Position numbers and translations under genes: made by a program. Shown here piece by piece: positions 1 through 8,577 of a DNA stretch of 35,939 nucleotides. Under the pieces are notes generated by a model that made no database searches, had not been told where the DNA came from, and saw only the letters and a program-made list of their open reading frames with translations. Each line of letters starts with the position of its first letter. The stretch's first letter is position 1. The stretch is from Gammaproteobacteria bacterium (lineage in GTDB: Bacteria > Pseudomonadota > Gammaproteobacteria > Granulosicoccales > Granulosicoccaceae). The stretch is from positions 1-35,939 of the forward strand of contig JAHQVR010000271.1 in NCBI GenBank assembly GCA_019634245.1, in the 5' to 3' direction.

Positions 1-228
1 CTTGGAAAACTCGGTGGCACAGGGAAAACATTTGACTGGGATCTGCTCAGTGGTCTTAGCAACATCCGAGTAATTCTGGCTGGTGGTTTGAATGAATCGA
101 ACGTTCAAAAAGCGATACGACAAGTACGACCCTATGCGGTCGATTTGAGCTCTGGGGTTGAAGTAGAAAAAGGTATTAAGGACGCAACTAAAATTCAGAT
201 CTTGACTGAGTTGGTTTATCAAACATGA
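1..228 (+). CDS. trpF: Phosphoribosylanthranilate isomerase, 3' end (partial)
   Basis: This is the C-terminal 75 codons of a frame open from base 1, ending at TGA 226-228. The reading [12 protein letters not shown], then [11 protein letters not shown] and [17 protein letters not shown], matches the last strands of the TrpF (beta/alpha)8 barrel, where the phosphate-binding GG loop and the DLSSGVE segment lie. TrpF isomerises N-(5'-phosphoribosyl)anthranilate in tryptophan synthesis. The stop overlaps the first possible accD start (ATGA at 225-228), so the two are probably co-transcribed and translationally coupled, in the trpF-accD-folC order common in Pseudomonas-like gammaproteobacteria. The N-terminal part lies outside the window. 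Confidence 0.9.
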   Translation, partial: LGKLGGTGKTFDWDLLSGLSNIRVILAGGLNESNVQKAIRQVRPYAVDLSSGVEVEKGIKDATKIQILTELVYQT

Positions 229-1181
229 ATGATGATAAAAAAAATGATAAGAAAGGCGAGAAAAAAATGGGTGTGCTCGGCACTGCGCGAGGCATGAGTT
301 GGATCGAAAAATTAATACCCTCGCGCATCGGTACTCGCGTAGATGCTAAGGGAAACGTTCCGGAAGGTCTTTGGGTCAAGTGTGAAAATTGCTCTAATGT
401 TTTGTATCACGCCGAACTGGTGCGGGCACAGGATGTGTGTGTCAAGTGTGATCATCACATGCGGGTGGGTGCTCGCACCCGTATCAAGCGCATGTTAGAT
501 GAGGGTGAATTGTTAGAGATAGGTGACTCCATTGAGCCGATTGATGTGCTTAAGTTCAAAGATTCCAAGCGATATAAAGACCGCCTAACCCAAAGTGCAA
601 AAGACTCTGGGGAGAAAGAAGCTTTGGTGGTATTGGCCGGTAAGCTCAAAGGTATGCCTGTTGTGGTTGCGGTATTTGATTTTAATTTCATGGCAGGCTC
701 AATGGGATCGGTGGTAGGTGAGCGATTTTGTCGAGCCTGTGACTATGCGTTGGAAAACAATTGTCCCTTTATCTGTTTTAGTGCCAGTGGTGGTGCCCGT
801 ATGCAGGAAGCGTTGATGTCCTTGCTGCAAATGGGAAAAACCAGTGTCATGTTAACCAAATTGTCTAAAGCTGGAATCCCCTACATTTCGGTTCTTACAG
901 ATCCGACGATGGGCGGGGTTTCCGCAAGCTTGGCCATGCTGGGTGATGTCATCATTGCCGAGCCCGGTGCGCGTATTGGGTTTGCGGGCCCGAGAGTTAT
1001 CGAGCAAACGGTTCGCGAAAAATTACCCGAAGGGTTTCAGAGTGCTGAGTTTTTGCTAGAGCATGGAGCCATTGACATGATTGTGGACCGGCGTGATATG
1101 CGTAATCGTCTTGCAGGCTTGCTCGCTAAACTGACTCATCAAGCCGAGCCAGAGGCTGAGCCTGCCGTTGCCGCCGGATAG
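225..1181 (+). CDS. accD: Acetyl-CoA carboxylase carboxyltransferase subunit beta
   Basis: AccD pairs with AccA to transfer the carboxyl group from carboxybiotin to acetyl-CoA, making malonyl-CoA for fatty acid synthesis. The family's N-terminal zinc ribbon is visible as CENC and CVKC separated by 15 residues, followed by the crotonase-like carboxyltransferase core with [12 protein letters not shown] and [13 protein letters not shown]. The conserved beginning in homologues is MSWIEK (position 294 here). Two starts lie upstream: ATG 225, overlapping the trpF stop, and ATG 267, preceded by a good purine-rich stretch (AAAGGCGAG). The extra 23 residues from 225 are Lys/Asp-rich and may be native or an over-extension. 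The C-terminus ([12 protein letters not shown]) is a short flexible tail. Confidence 0.95.
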   Translation: MNDDKKNDKKGEKKMGVLGTARGMSWIEKLIPSRIGTRVDAKGNVPEGLWVKCENCSNVLYHAELVRAQDVCVKCDHHMRVGARTRIKRMLDEGELLEIGDSIEPIDVLKFKDSKRYKDRLTQSAKDSGEKEALVVLAGKLKGMPVVVAVFDFNFMAGSMGSVVGERFCRACDYALENNCPFICFSASGGARMQEALMSLLQMGKTSVMLTKLSKAGIPYISVLTDPTMGGVSASLAMLGDVIIAEPGARIGFAGPRVIEQTVREKLPEGFQSAEFLLEHGAIDMIVDRRDMRNRLAGLLAKLTHQAEPEAEPAVAAG

Positions 1182-2406
1182 ATCCAGTGATCTGTCCGAC
1201 TGGTTGCGGTATTTAGAACATCTGCATCCCGTTGCTATAGACCTCGGGCTATCCCGTGTAGCGGCTGTGGCAGAACGCTTGTCGTTGCTGTCGGTCGATC
1301 CGGTGATCATCACAGTGGCCGGAACCAATGGGAAAGGATCAACCGTCGCACTGTTGGAGTCGGTGTATTTATCGGCGGGTTACTCCGTGGGCGCCTATAC
1401 CTCACCGCATATCACGGAGTTTAATGAGCGCATTCGAATCAATGGAGAGGCTGCTGTTGATAGCGTTATTACCCAGGCGCTCTATCGTGTAGAGCAAGCT
1501 CGCTTACCCGATTCACTCACCTACTTTGAACACACTACACTCGGCGCCATGCAGGCTTTCGTTCAACATCAATTGCAGGTGGTGATCCTTGAAGTGGGGT
1601 TGGGTGGACGACTGGATGCCACCAATATATGGGATACCGATTGCGCGATAGTGACGTCGATCGCGCTCGATCACCAAGAGTACCTTGGAGACAACGTAAG
1701 CGATATTGCCGTGGAAAAAGTATCGATTGGCAGAAGGGATAGGCCAATGCTCATTGGCGAATCGAACCCACCGCTGGCTATGTTGGAACGCGCATCCGAC
1801 GTCGGCATGCTCGTTCAGCTGCCTGAACCGAGTGGTCAACTTAAGTCTGCGCTTAAGGGTGAACACCAACAGCGCAATGCCGCCTGCGTAATGGCGGCGG
1901 TCCAAGCCTTGCAATGCCAGCTTCCGGTCAATCCAGACACCGCGCTGGCTGCGTTGGTCGATGTTCGCGTTCCAGGAAGATTTGAGACTCGACAGGTTGA
2001 CGATCGATTAGTCGTGTTGGATGTCGCTCATAACCCTGCGGCTGCTAGTGCACTGGCAGAGACGTTGCGAGCGGAATATCCAGATCGGCCGGTCCACGCG
2101 GTGTGTTCGATGATGGCCGATAAAGATATTGTGGGTGTGGCGGCGGCATTACATCTCAATGTGTCCCGTTGGTATTGTGCCTCTGTGGATGTTCCGCGGG
2201 CTGCGGCCGTCGATGAGCTGGTTTCCAAGGTTTTGCAGGGAACGGGGAAAGAGGCGAAAGTCCGTGGTTTTAGGTCGGTCACAGACGCTTTTATGGCTGC
2301 GCTGAACTCCGACGAAGTAAAACACTCAAATGGCTTAGTGCTCATTGTTGGATCATTTTTTACAGTTTCAGCCCTACAACCGAGTCTCCAGTCAGGCCAT
2401 ACTTAA
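1168..2406 (+). CDS. folC: Bifunctional folylpolyglutamate synthase / dihydrofolate synthase
   Basis: FolC adds glutamate to dihydropteroate and then to reduced folates, using ATP. The Mur-ligase-type P-loop AGTNGKGS lies at residues 51-58, followed by [17 protein letters not shown], the characteristic substrate loop, and the C-terminal domain contains [11 protein letters not shown]. Length (412 aa) is normal. The only start giving the conserved N-terminus ([13 protein letters not shown]) is TTG at 1168, 14 bases inside accD, so translation is probably coupled to accD. The next gene (SPOR protein) begins 44 bases downstream in the same operon. Confidence 0.93.
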   Translation: MPPDRSSDLSDWLRYLEHLHPVAIDLGLSRVAAVAERLSLLSVDPVIITVAGTNGKGSTVALLESVYLSAGYSVGAYTSPHITEFNERIRINGEAAVDSVITQALYRVEQARLPDSLTYFEHTTLGAMQAFVQHQLQVVILEVGLGGRLDATNIWDTDCAIVTSIALDHQEYLGDNVSDIAVEKVSIGRRDRPMLIGESNPPLAMLERASDVGMLVQLPEPSGQLKSALKGEHQQRNAACVMAAVQALQCQLPVNPDTALAALVDVRVPGRFETRQVDDRLVVLDVAHNPAAASALAETLRAEYPDRPVHAVCSMMADKDIVGVAAALHLNVSRWYCASVDVPRAAAVDELVSKVLQGTGKEAKVRGFRSVTDAFMAALNSDEVKHSNGLVLIVGSFFTVSALQPSLQSGHT

Positions 2407-2450
2407 CCCCGTGAATAGTCAAATCACCAACACAGCTTTTAGGCTCGTCC

Positions 2451-3041
2451 GTGGCGGTTGAACTGCAGGAAGAACAACGCTCTCTGAAGTTGCGTAAACG
2501 GCTTTGGGGTGCAACGGTACTGATTGCGGTGGCCGTTTTGGTGTTGCCGCTGCTGCTGGATGGCTCTGGGAGCGAGAGTCAGTTCAGGCGTGTCGAAAAA
2601 TTGCGCGAAGAGCCGCCCAGAATCGTCAATGCTGGGGATAGCCTGGAGACAGGTCCGGTGTTGCAAAGTAAAGCACCGGCTATCAGCCCACCAGTGGTGG
2701 TTTCACCCGTGGAGGCAGAGCTCACGGCCATAGCTGATCAGGTTTGGTCCAAAGAACTTGAACCGATTGAACCGTTGGTCAACAGCGCAGGGACATCGGA
2801 ATCCCTCGTTGCGTGGGTTGTACAAGCAGGTAGCTACCGACAGGAGGCTAATGCCATCGCTGTGCGCGATAGACTGAGGCGAGCAGGCTATCCGTCCTTC
2901 GTCGCGGCCGCACAGGACCGCAGCGACATGCTCTATCGAGTTCAAGTTGGGCCAATGATCGACCAAGAGCGCGCTGCACTTACTCGCAACAAAGTGGTTT
3001 CCTTGTTGGGTAGAGAAGCAATCGTGGTGCGCTACCCGTAA
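2451..3041 (+). CDS. dedD: SPOR-domain inner-membrane protein, DedD-like
   Basis: This 196-aa protein begins with GTG. It has a short basic cytoplasmic N-terminus, one membrane helix (about residues 19-37, ATVLIAVAVLVLPLLLDG), a low-complexity periplasmic linker, and a C-terminal SPOR domain (about 119-196, WVVQAGSYRQEANA to the C-terminus). SPOR domains bind denuded septal peptidoglycan, and DedD contributes to cell division. Its place between folC and cvpA-purF matches DedD in gammaproteobacteria, which supports the name beyond the domain itself. The linker is Pro/Val/Glu-rich, as expected for a spacer that lets SPOR reach the wall. Confidence 0.85.
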   Translation: MAVELQEEQRSLKLRKRLWGATVLIAVAVLVLPLLLDGSGSESQFRRVEKLREEPPRIVNAGDSLETGPVLQSKAPAISPPVVVSPVEAELTAIADQVWSKELEPIEPLVNSAGTSESLVAWVVQAGSYRQEANAIAVRDRLRRAGYPSFVAAAQDRSDMLYRVQVGPMIDQERAALTRNKVVSLLGREAIVVRYP

Positions 3042-3105
3042 ACGAGTCCATGTTTGCTAAAATCACTGCTTAAGCCTGCTTGCCGCTGGCACTACCGGAC
3101 CTGTA

Positions 3106-3609
3106 ATGATAGATGTCTTGATTGTGATCCTACTCGTGATATCGGGAGTGGTCAGTACTGTCAAGGGCTTCCTCAGGGAGTTCGTTAGTGTGTCTATCTG
3201 GCTCATCGCCATTGGCGTCACACTGCTGTTCAGCTCTCGCTTTTCATCACTTCTGCCAGCAGATTCTATTGAAAGCCCCACTGCACGGTTGAGTATCAGT
3301 GCGTTAACGTTGTTTTTCGGTTTCCTGATGGTCGGTTCGCTGTTTAATTGGTTACTTCAGAAAATGATTCAAGATCGCCCCAGAAAGCTGCTTGGATTTA
3401 TAATGGGCTTTGTGTTTGGGGTGGTCAGAGGCGCGTTGATCGTTGCCTTTTTTGTACTACTGGCTCACTTGGTGCCTTCGTTGCAGCAAGAAACCTGGTG
3501 GGAAAATTCCAGCACTCTGTCGGTATTCGAAAATATTGCTGAATCCATCCACCGTGCTTTGCCTGCTGAGTTGGCCAAGCATTTCGATTTCTCACCTACC
3601 AACACGTGA
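3106..3609 (+). CDS. cvpA: CvpA family membrane protein
   Basis: This 167-aa protein has four predicted membrane helices: about residues 3-22, 28-45, 65-86 and 98-125, the last carrying the glycine-rich segment GFIMGFVFGVVRGALIV. The start MIDVLIVILLVISG and the loop FLREFVSVSIW are typical of CvpA, an inner-membrane protein named for colicin V production in E. coli and later linked to envelope stress tolerance. The molecular role is not settled. purF follows after 8 bases, the usual cvpA-purF pairing, so co-transcription is very likely. Confidence 0.9.
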   Translation: MIDVLIVILLVISGVVSTVKGFLREFVSVSIWLIAIGVTLLFSSRFSSLLPADSIESPTARLSISALTLFFGFLMVGSLFNWLLQKMIQDRPRKLLGFIMGFVFGVVRGALIVAFFVLLAHLVPSLQQETWWENSSTLSVFENIAESIHRALPAELAKHFDFSPTNT

Positions 3610-3617
3610 TCGCTTAG

Positions 3618-5117
3618 ATGTGCGGAATAATTGGAATTGTCGGTACTGACGATGTTCAGCATCAACTTTATGATGGCTTAACACTGCTACAGCATCGTGG
3701 TCAGGATGCCGCCGGCATAGCGACTTGTCACGATGGCCGACTCATTATGCGTAAGGGCCCTGGACTGGCGCGCGATGTATTTAGAACCAGCGATATGGTG
3801 CGGTTGCGTGGGCGATTTGGCATCGGGCATGTGCGATATCCAACAGCAGGCACATCCGCATCCGCTGAGGCGCAGCCATTCTACGTCAATTCGCCGTACG
3901 GTTTGGTTATGGGGCATAACGGCAATCTAACAAACGCCTCTAGTTTGAAGACCGAGCTGTTTGAATCGGATTTGCGCCACATCAACACCCGCTCAGATTC
4001 AGAAGTGTTGTTGAACGTGTTTGCTCATGAGTTGCAGGCTCTGTCGCCCTCCAAAGATGTTGAAGCGGATCAATTGTTTGCGACCGTCTCGGCGGTTCAC
4101 AAACGTTGTCGTGGTGCGTATGCGGTGGTGGGTGCGATCGTCGGACGCGGTGTGTTTGCATTTCGTGACCCCCTTGGAATTCGACCGCTGGTAATAGGAA
4201 AACGTTTTACTGACAAAGGGGTTGAATATGCTGTTGCCTCTGAGAGCGTAGCCCTGCAGGGTATCGGCTTTACTCTGATGCGTGATGTGGCGCCGGGCGA
4301 GGCCGTCTACATTGATACGTCAGGCAATATTCACACGCAACAATGTGCCGAGAATCCGGTGCTCTCGCCGTGCATATTTGAATATGTGTATTTGGCGCGA
4401 CCCGATAGCATTATCGACAATGTATCGGTGTACAAATCCCGTTTGCGTATGGGTGAGAAATTAGCGCGTAAAATCAAAAACCAATGGGCTGAACACGATA
4501 TCGACGTGGTTATTCCCATTCCCGATACCAGCCGTACATCTGCATTGGAAGTCGCCTTCCACTTGGGTGTTAAGTACCGGGAAGGGTTTATAAAAAATAG
4601 ATATATTGGCAGAACGTTTATCATGCCCGGACAGCAGCAGCGCGAAAAATCGGTTCGCCAAAAGCTTAGCCCCGTGGAATTAGAATTTTCAGGTAAAAAT
4701 TGCTTGCTGGTGGATGATTCGATTGTGCGCGGTACTACTTCAGGGCAGATCGTTCAGATGGCGCGTGATGCGGGTGCAAAAAAAGTATATCTAGCATCCG
4801 CTGCACCTCCGGTTAAATACCCCAATGTTTATGGTATCGATATGCCGGCAGGGCCTGAACTGATTGCGCATCAAAGAGAAGTCGATGAAATCGAATCTAT
4901 CATTGGTGCTGACTGGTTGATTTATCAGGATGTGGAAGACTTGATCGAAGCCGTCCGCTACGATAAACACCCGATTGAAACATTTGAATCTTGTTGCTTT
5001 ACCGGCGAGTATATCACTGGAGATGTGGACGAACAGTACTTGCAGGACTTGAGTTCGACCCGCTCCGATCAGGCGAAAAGTACGGTGGCTGAAAAAGAGG
5101 ACTTAGTGGTGTTGTAG
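3618..5117 (+). CDS. purF: Amidophosphoribosyltransferase
   Basis: PurF makes 5-phosphoribosylamine from PRPP and glutamine, the first committed step of purine synthesis. The protein begins MCGIIGIVG, so Cys2 becomes the N-terminal glutaminase nucleophile after Met removal. The class II amidotransferase domain covers roughly residues 1-230, with HNGNLTN and the nearby [12 protein letters not shown] strand. The phosphoribosyltransferase domain follows, with the PRPP-binding motif [13 protein letters not shown]. The length of 499 aa is close to E. coli PurF. The last 25 residues are polar and variable. It ends the left-hand operon and converges with the HD-GYP gene, 19 bases away. Confidence 0.96.
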   Translation: MCGIIGIVGTDDVQHQLYDGLTLLQHRGQDAAGIATCHDGRLIMRKGPGLARDVFRTSDMVRLRGRFGIGHVRYPTAGTSASAEAQPFYVNSPYGLVMGHNGNLTNASSLKTELFESDLRHINTRSDSEVLLNVFAHELQALSPSKDVEADQLFATVSAVHKRCRGAYAVVGAIVGRGVFAFRDPLGIRPLVIGKRFTDKGVEYAVASESVALQGIGFTLMRDVAPGEAVYIDTSGNIHTQQCAENPVLSPCIFEYVYLARPDSIIDNVSVYKSRLRMGEKLARKIKNQWAEHDIDVVIPIPDTSRTSALEVAFHLGVKYREGFIKNRYIGRTFIMPGQQQREKSVRQKLSPVELEFSGKNCLLVDDSIVRGTTSGQIVQMARDAGAKKVYLASAAPPVKYPNVYGIDMPAGPELIAHQREVDEIESIIGADWLIYQDVEDLIEAVRYDKHPIETFESCCFTGEYITGDVDEQYLQDLSSTRSDQAKSTVAEKEDLVVL

Positions 5118-5136
5118 GCACTAGCCGCTCGATGGG

Positions 5137-6447
5137 TTAGCCTAACCGTAAGCCAGCCCGTTGAAAGTCGTGTACGTCGATGCCAAAACTACCATCTCGA
5201 TGCGTTGTTTTAATCTGATACGCATTGCCGTGATTGTCGACGTCCATTTGAGACAGATCCACCACGCGTTGTGAGCTGGGCTCTTTTTCAGCGTCCAGAA
5301 TGATAATCACGCGTGGCCGCAGTTTATCGCTGGTGTTCGCTAAGACGATACCAATTTCGCCGTTGACCATTTCCACGACACTGCCTGGTGGGAATATACC
5401 CACTGCTTCGATAAATTTAATAACCAGGTCTTCATCGAATTGTGTGCCTCGCTTGGAGTACAGTTCCTGTAAGGCCTCCGAGGGTGAGCTTGCTTCACGA
5501 TAAGGCTGGGTGGTGGTCATCGTATCGTACGCTTCTGTGATGGCAACGATACGCGCATATACCGGAATGGTGTCAGAATCCAATCCTCGAGGATAGCCGG
5601 TACCATCCATCCACTCATGATGCGAGTGTGCTACGTCAGCGGCACCCGACATAACTGATTTGGTGGACATAAGAATGTCGCGCCCATAGCGTGTGTGCTT
5701 TTTGATCTCGGCGTATTCCTCATCAGTCAGGGCGCCGTTTTTATTTAATATCTCCGATGAAATACTGGTTTTTCCAACATCGTGCAACATCCCGCACACG
5801 CCTAAATCTTCCATCTCCCGTGGCGACATCCCCATGGATTTGCCCATAACGATACTGAGCGCGGCAACATTCAACGAGTGATGAGCCGTTCCAGCATCTT
5901 TCGCTTGAATTCGCGTTAACCATACAGAGGCATCGGGATTGCGCAGTATGCTGTCGACACAACCGTTCACAGCCTGTTTGACTTTGCCGCCATCAATCTC
6001 TGCTCCCAAGCGAATTTCTTCAAATAAACTTGAGATGGTTTCAGTAGCCAGTGAATGAACTTCCGACGCTTGATCTAGTTCATCCTCTACAGAACTACCC
6101 GTGTCAGACGAAGCTGCAGCCGCAGGCAAGCCCTCGCTCTTTTCGTCGTTCTTCTGCAGCTGGAATTTGTCATAGTCAACCCAAACAAAGCTACATTCTT
6201 TTTGAACCGCAGTGATGTCGGATGGGGATTTGATTTCAAGCCCCTGGAACATGAAAGGAGATTCTTCCCAGGGTTTATCGAGCTCGACAACAAACATGCC
6301 AACCCGAAGATCGGACACATTAATACGCTCACGCAGCACCCGGGTTTGTTTGGCCCGGTCACGAGGTTCGCCCTTTTTGCGCTGCGCTACCCGGCGCTTC
6401 GCTGAATCAGCGTTATCTTCGTTAGATTTAAACAGCTTGCCGAACAT
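5137..6447 (-). CDS. HD-GYP domain protein with N-terminal DUF3391 (probable c-di-GMP phosphodiesterase)
   Basis: The protein has 436 aa from ATG 6447. Residues about 40-100 resemble the DUF3391 domain that often precedes HD-GYP domains (VSDLRVGMFVVELDKPWEESPF). The HD-GYP domain spans about 180-370: HHSLNVA, the metal pair in LHDVGK (H222, D223), HSHHEWMDGTGYPRGL, and PYREAS. HD-GYP proteins hydrolyse c-di-GMP with a two- or three-metal centre. One usual ligand differs: where the family has Asp in 'VADxYDAL', this protein has Glu305 (ITEAYDTM), so activity is likely but not certain. A TTG at 6531 would add 28 residues with no clear ribosome site. ATG 6447, giving MFGKLFKSNEDN, is preferred. 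Confidence 0.85.
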   Translation of the reverse strand: MFGKLFKSNEDNADSAKRRVAQRKKGEPRDRAKQTRVLRERINVSDLRVGMFVVELDKPWEESPFMFQGLEIKSPSDITAVQKECSFVWVDYDKFQLQKNDEKSEGLPAAAASSDTGSSVEDELDQASEVHSLATETISSLFEEIRLGAEIDGGKVKQAVNGCVDSILRNPDASVWLTRIQAKDAGTAHHSLNVAALSIVMGKSMGMSPREMEDLGVCGMLHDVGKTSISSEILNKNGALTDEEYAEIKKHTRYGRDILMSTKSVMSGAADVAHSHHEWMDGTGYPRGLDSDTIPVYARIVAITEAYDTMTTTQPYREASSPSEALQELYSKRGTQFDEDLVIKFIEAVGIFPPGSVVEMVNGEIGIVLANTSDKLRPRVIIILDAEKEPSSQRVVDLSQMDVDNHGNAYQIKTTHRDGSFGIDVHDFQRAGLRLG

Positions 6448-6603
6448 AATTAATCGTTGTACTCGGTAAGTTTTTTGCGGCGCATCTTGCACTACCGCTG
6501 TATAGCTAGTAATCGGCAAAATAGATCGCAACTTGACGGCCTGGACTAGGGAGACACAGGCTTTTGGCTCCTCGGTAAAGCGGTGACAGGGTGTTTTAGG
6601 TGC

Positions 6604-7815
6604 TCAGACGCTCGATGAGGACACAGACTGATGAACAATGCGCCACTGGCCGGAGGCATCTTTGGACCAGTAGAGGCTCACCTGGAGCCTTGACGGGCTG
6701 AGCTGAAAGCTCATAACAACCACGGGGTGCAGATGTCGCTCCGAATTTAGTGACTTATGTCTCAATATGCTTAAAGAGTCGAGGGGTACGTCCATCAATT
6801 CGATGCGCTGTGGCTCACTGAAACCCGCTGCAGAGGGCGCTGACTGGGTGGATACCCGGGTCATGGCCTGTGTATCGAGACCGGCATACGGTTGTACTGA
6901 GTCGGAATACACTGATTCCAACAGACTGAGTGTATTTTGCTGCCATGCGCGTTGAAAGTCCTGGAATCGGTTTAGAAGCTCTCGGCGGCTAGTGTGCACG
7001 TCTGATACATCCCGCCAATCAATTGAGGCGTCGAAAATGACCTGAGTGTTAGTGGGGTCCAGAGTGTGTTGCAAATCGCTGAACAATTCGTTGGCCATCG
7101 TAACGCAGCCTTCACTAGATAGTGGTGAGCGATTCCATTCGTTGTGCGGCACCCCGTGTAACCAGATGCCTGATCCGCCTCGTTGCCGAGCTTTATCAAA
7201 GGCATTTGGATAGTCTAGTATCAGTGCACCCGCGCCATACAAATCAGGTAGTGAATCATCGGATCGGTGTCCTGTGATGCGATAAACACCCAACGGCGTT
7301 TTCAGATCGCCTTCTTGAGTTTTTCCATAACCGCCACTGCCACTGGCGATGTAGTGCTGTTTGACCAATCGAGCCCTGCCCAAAGACGAATCATATAAAA
7401 ACAGCGTTGAGGATGACAAATCAACCAGAACAACGTGCTGAGTGTCTTTACTCAACTGTATTAAATTCATCGGCACCATCGAATCGATAGGCGGCGGATC
7501 TTGTTGGCGTATTCGCACTTCGAGTAGCAGATCCATTAGCGCTTTTGTCATGTTAGCGTTGCCCAACAAGTAGCTCGGACTTAACGCCTGAATAGCGTGA
7601 GTTTCAGCGTGCAACCAATGCCCTAAGGCCGAATTCGGATAGCGTTCAACCAGAATTTTAGCTTGGTCCGTGGCTAGGGGTCTTTCGGGGTCTACCAAAG
7701 ACTGTATAACTTGCCGCGCGAGTTGGTCGAACTCATGTTCTGAGTTTGCAGCGGCCTGAGTGCAAACGCAGAAAGTAATTAGCAGCACACCCAGTGATTT
7801 ACACGGCGCTTTCAC
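6604..7815 (-). CDS. Secreted L,D-transpeptidase (YkuD domain) with NTF2-like C-terminal domain
   Basis: The YkuD domain (about residues 127-263) contains HVVLVDLSSSTLFLYD, the HGVP motif (His220) and the catalytic SSEGC with Cys237. Such enzymes form or exchange 3-3 peptidoglycan crosslinks or attach proteins to the wall. Starting at GTG 7815 gives a proper signal peptide (MKAPCKSLGVLLITFCVCTQAAA). This GTG overlaps the upstream stop as GTGA and follows a GGGAG box by 8 bases, so it is preferred to ATG 7842. The C-terminal 120 residues resemble an NTF2-like fold (VVVMSFQLSPSRLQVSLYW...GQWRIVH), perhaps the 'Cds6'-type domain found with some L,D-transpeptidases; that name is from memory. The neighbouring upstream gene ends in a similar domain. 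Confidence 0.85.
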   Translation of the reverse strand: MKAPCKSLGVLLITFCVCTQAAANSEHEFDQLARQVIQSLVDPERPLATDQAKILVERYPNSALGHWLHAETHAIQALSPSYLLGNANMTKALMDLLLEVRIRQQDPPPIDSMVPMNLIQLSKDTQHVVLVDLSSSTLFLYDSSLGRARLVKQHYIASGSGGYGKTQEGDLKTPLGVYRITGHRSDDSLPDLYGAGALILDYPNAFDKARQRGGSGIWLHGVPHNEWNRSPLSSEGCVTMANELFSDLQHTLDPTNTQVIFDASIDWRDVSDVHTSRRELLNRFQDFQRAWQQNTLSLLESVYSDSVQPYAGLDTQAMTRVSTQSAPSAAGFSEPQRIELMDVPLDSLSILRHKSLNSERHLHPVVVMSFQLSPSRLQVSLYWSKDASGQWRIVHQSVSSSSV

Positions 7816-8564
7816 CAGTGTGTCTCCCGATAGATTTTCCATCGCTCACCTTGCAGTCGAAGTAATAACTGAAGGTGTTCGGTGCTGTCACGATGAGGGA
7901 ACGATAACACTACGACAGCATCCGATTGAGTAAATGCGATATCTCGATCAATATCCTCCCACGAAACACTGGTGAGTATGTTTGTATGGGAAGCTGGGTA
8001 GTTGTCGACATAGTGCTCGCTATGGGCCTCGATTTGGCCCGCTTTGATGGCCAACCACCAGTCGTAGAGTTCATAATCAATCGTAGTGACAGAGCGCAGA
8101 TAGGTGTTTGATTTGCGTTGCCACAGGATGTCCGAATTCTTGAGCGATGTGGATTGCATAGCCAACTGAGGCGGTTTCGCAGCAGAGCCTGTACCCAAGG
8201 AGTTTTGGTAGGATAGGGCGGCTTGGTATCGATGTATGGATCTAAGCGCTGCGACCGATTCAGCAGCTCTTCTATCGGAGGCAATGGCCAATTGGAATTG
8301 CTGCGCAGCTTCTTCCCAGCGTTGGCTATTAAATTCCAAAACCCCTAAATTGTGGTGAAATTGGGGATATCCCGTGCACTGGGATTCTACGCGTTCTAGT
8401 TCAAACCGGGCATCAGTGATATCGTCGTGTGTATACGCGTAAAAGCTGTTGTCCACAGCATCGATACACGTTTGTATATCTTCATCAGTTAGCACAGAAC
8501 CCGCACTGGCCGACAATACGCCAGGCACGCCAACAAGAAGTAAAAAACAAAGAGTTAATCGCAC
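7812..8564 (-). CDS. Secreted TPR-like protein with NTF2-like C-terminal domain, partner of the L,D-transpeptidase
   Basis: No named family is recognised over the full length. From GTG 8564 the protein starts with a clean signal peptide (MRLTLCFLLLVGVPGVLSASA). ATG 8597 would place 11 extra residues before it and overlap the divergent kinase gene. Residues about 30-120 form helical repeats of TPR type (FHHNLGVLEFNSQRWEEAAQ, QFQLAIASDRRAAES). The last 80 residues (WWLAIKAGQIEAHSEHYVD to GERWKIYRETHW) resemble the C-terminal domain of the downstream L,D-transpeptidase. Stop and next start overlap (GTGA), so the two proteins are made together and probably act together in the periplasm. Confidence 0.7.
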   Translation of the reverse strand: MRLTLCFLLLVGVPGVLSASAGSVLTDEDIQTCIDAVDNSFYAYTHDDITDARFELERVESQCTGYPQFHHNLGVLEFNSQRWEEAAQQFQLAIASDRRAAESVAALRSIHRYQAALSYQNSLGTGSAAKPPQLAMQSTSLKNSDILWQRKSNTYLRSVTTIDYELYDWWLAIKAGQIEAHSEHYVDNYPASHTNILTSVSWEDIDRDIAFTQSDAVVVLSFPHRDSTEHLQLLLRLQGERWKIYRETHW

Positions 8565-8577
8565 CCGGATAGTATAA

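Noticed and set aside
5135..5147. Palindrome GGTTAGCCTAACC at the convergent purF/HD-GYP ends
   Set aside because: One-base centre cannot form a hairpin loop and no T tract follows, so it is not a terminator.
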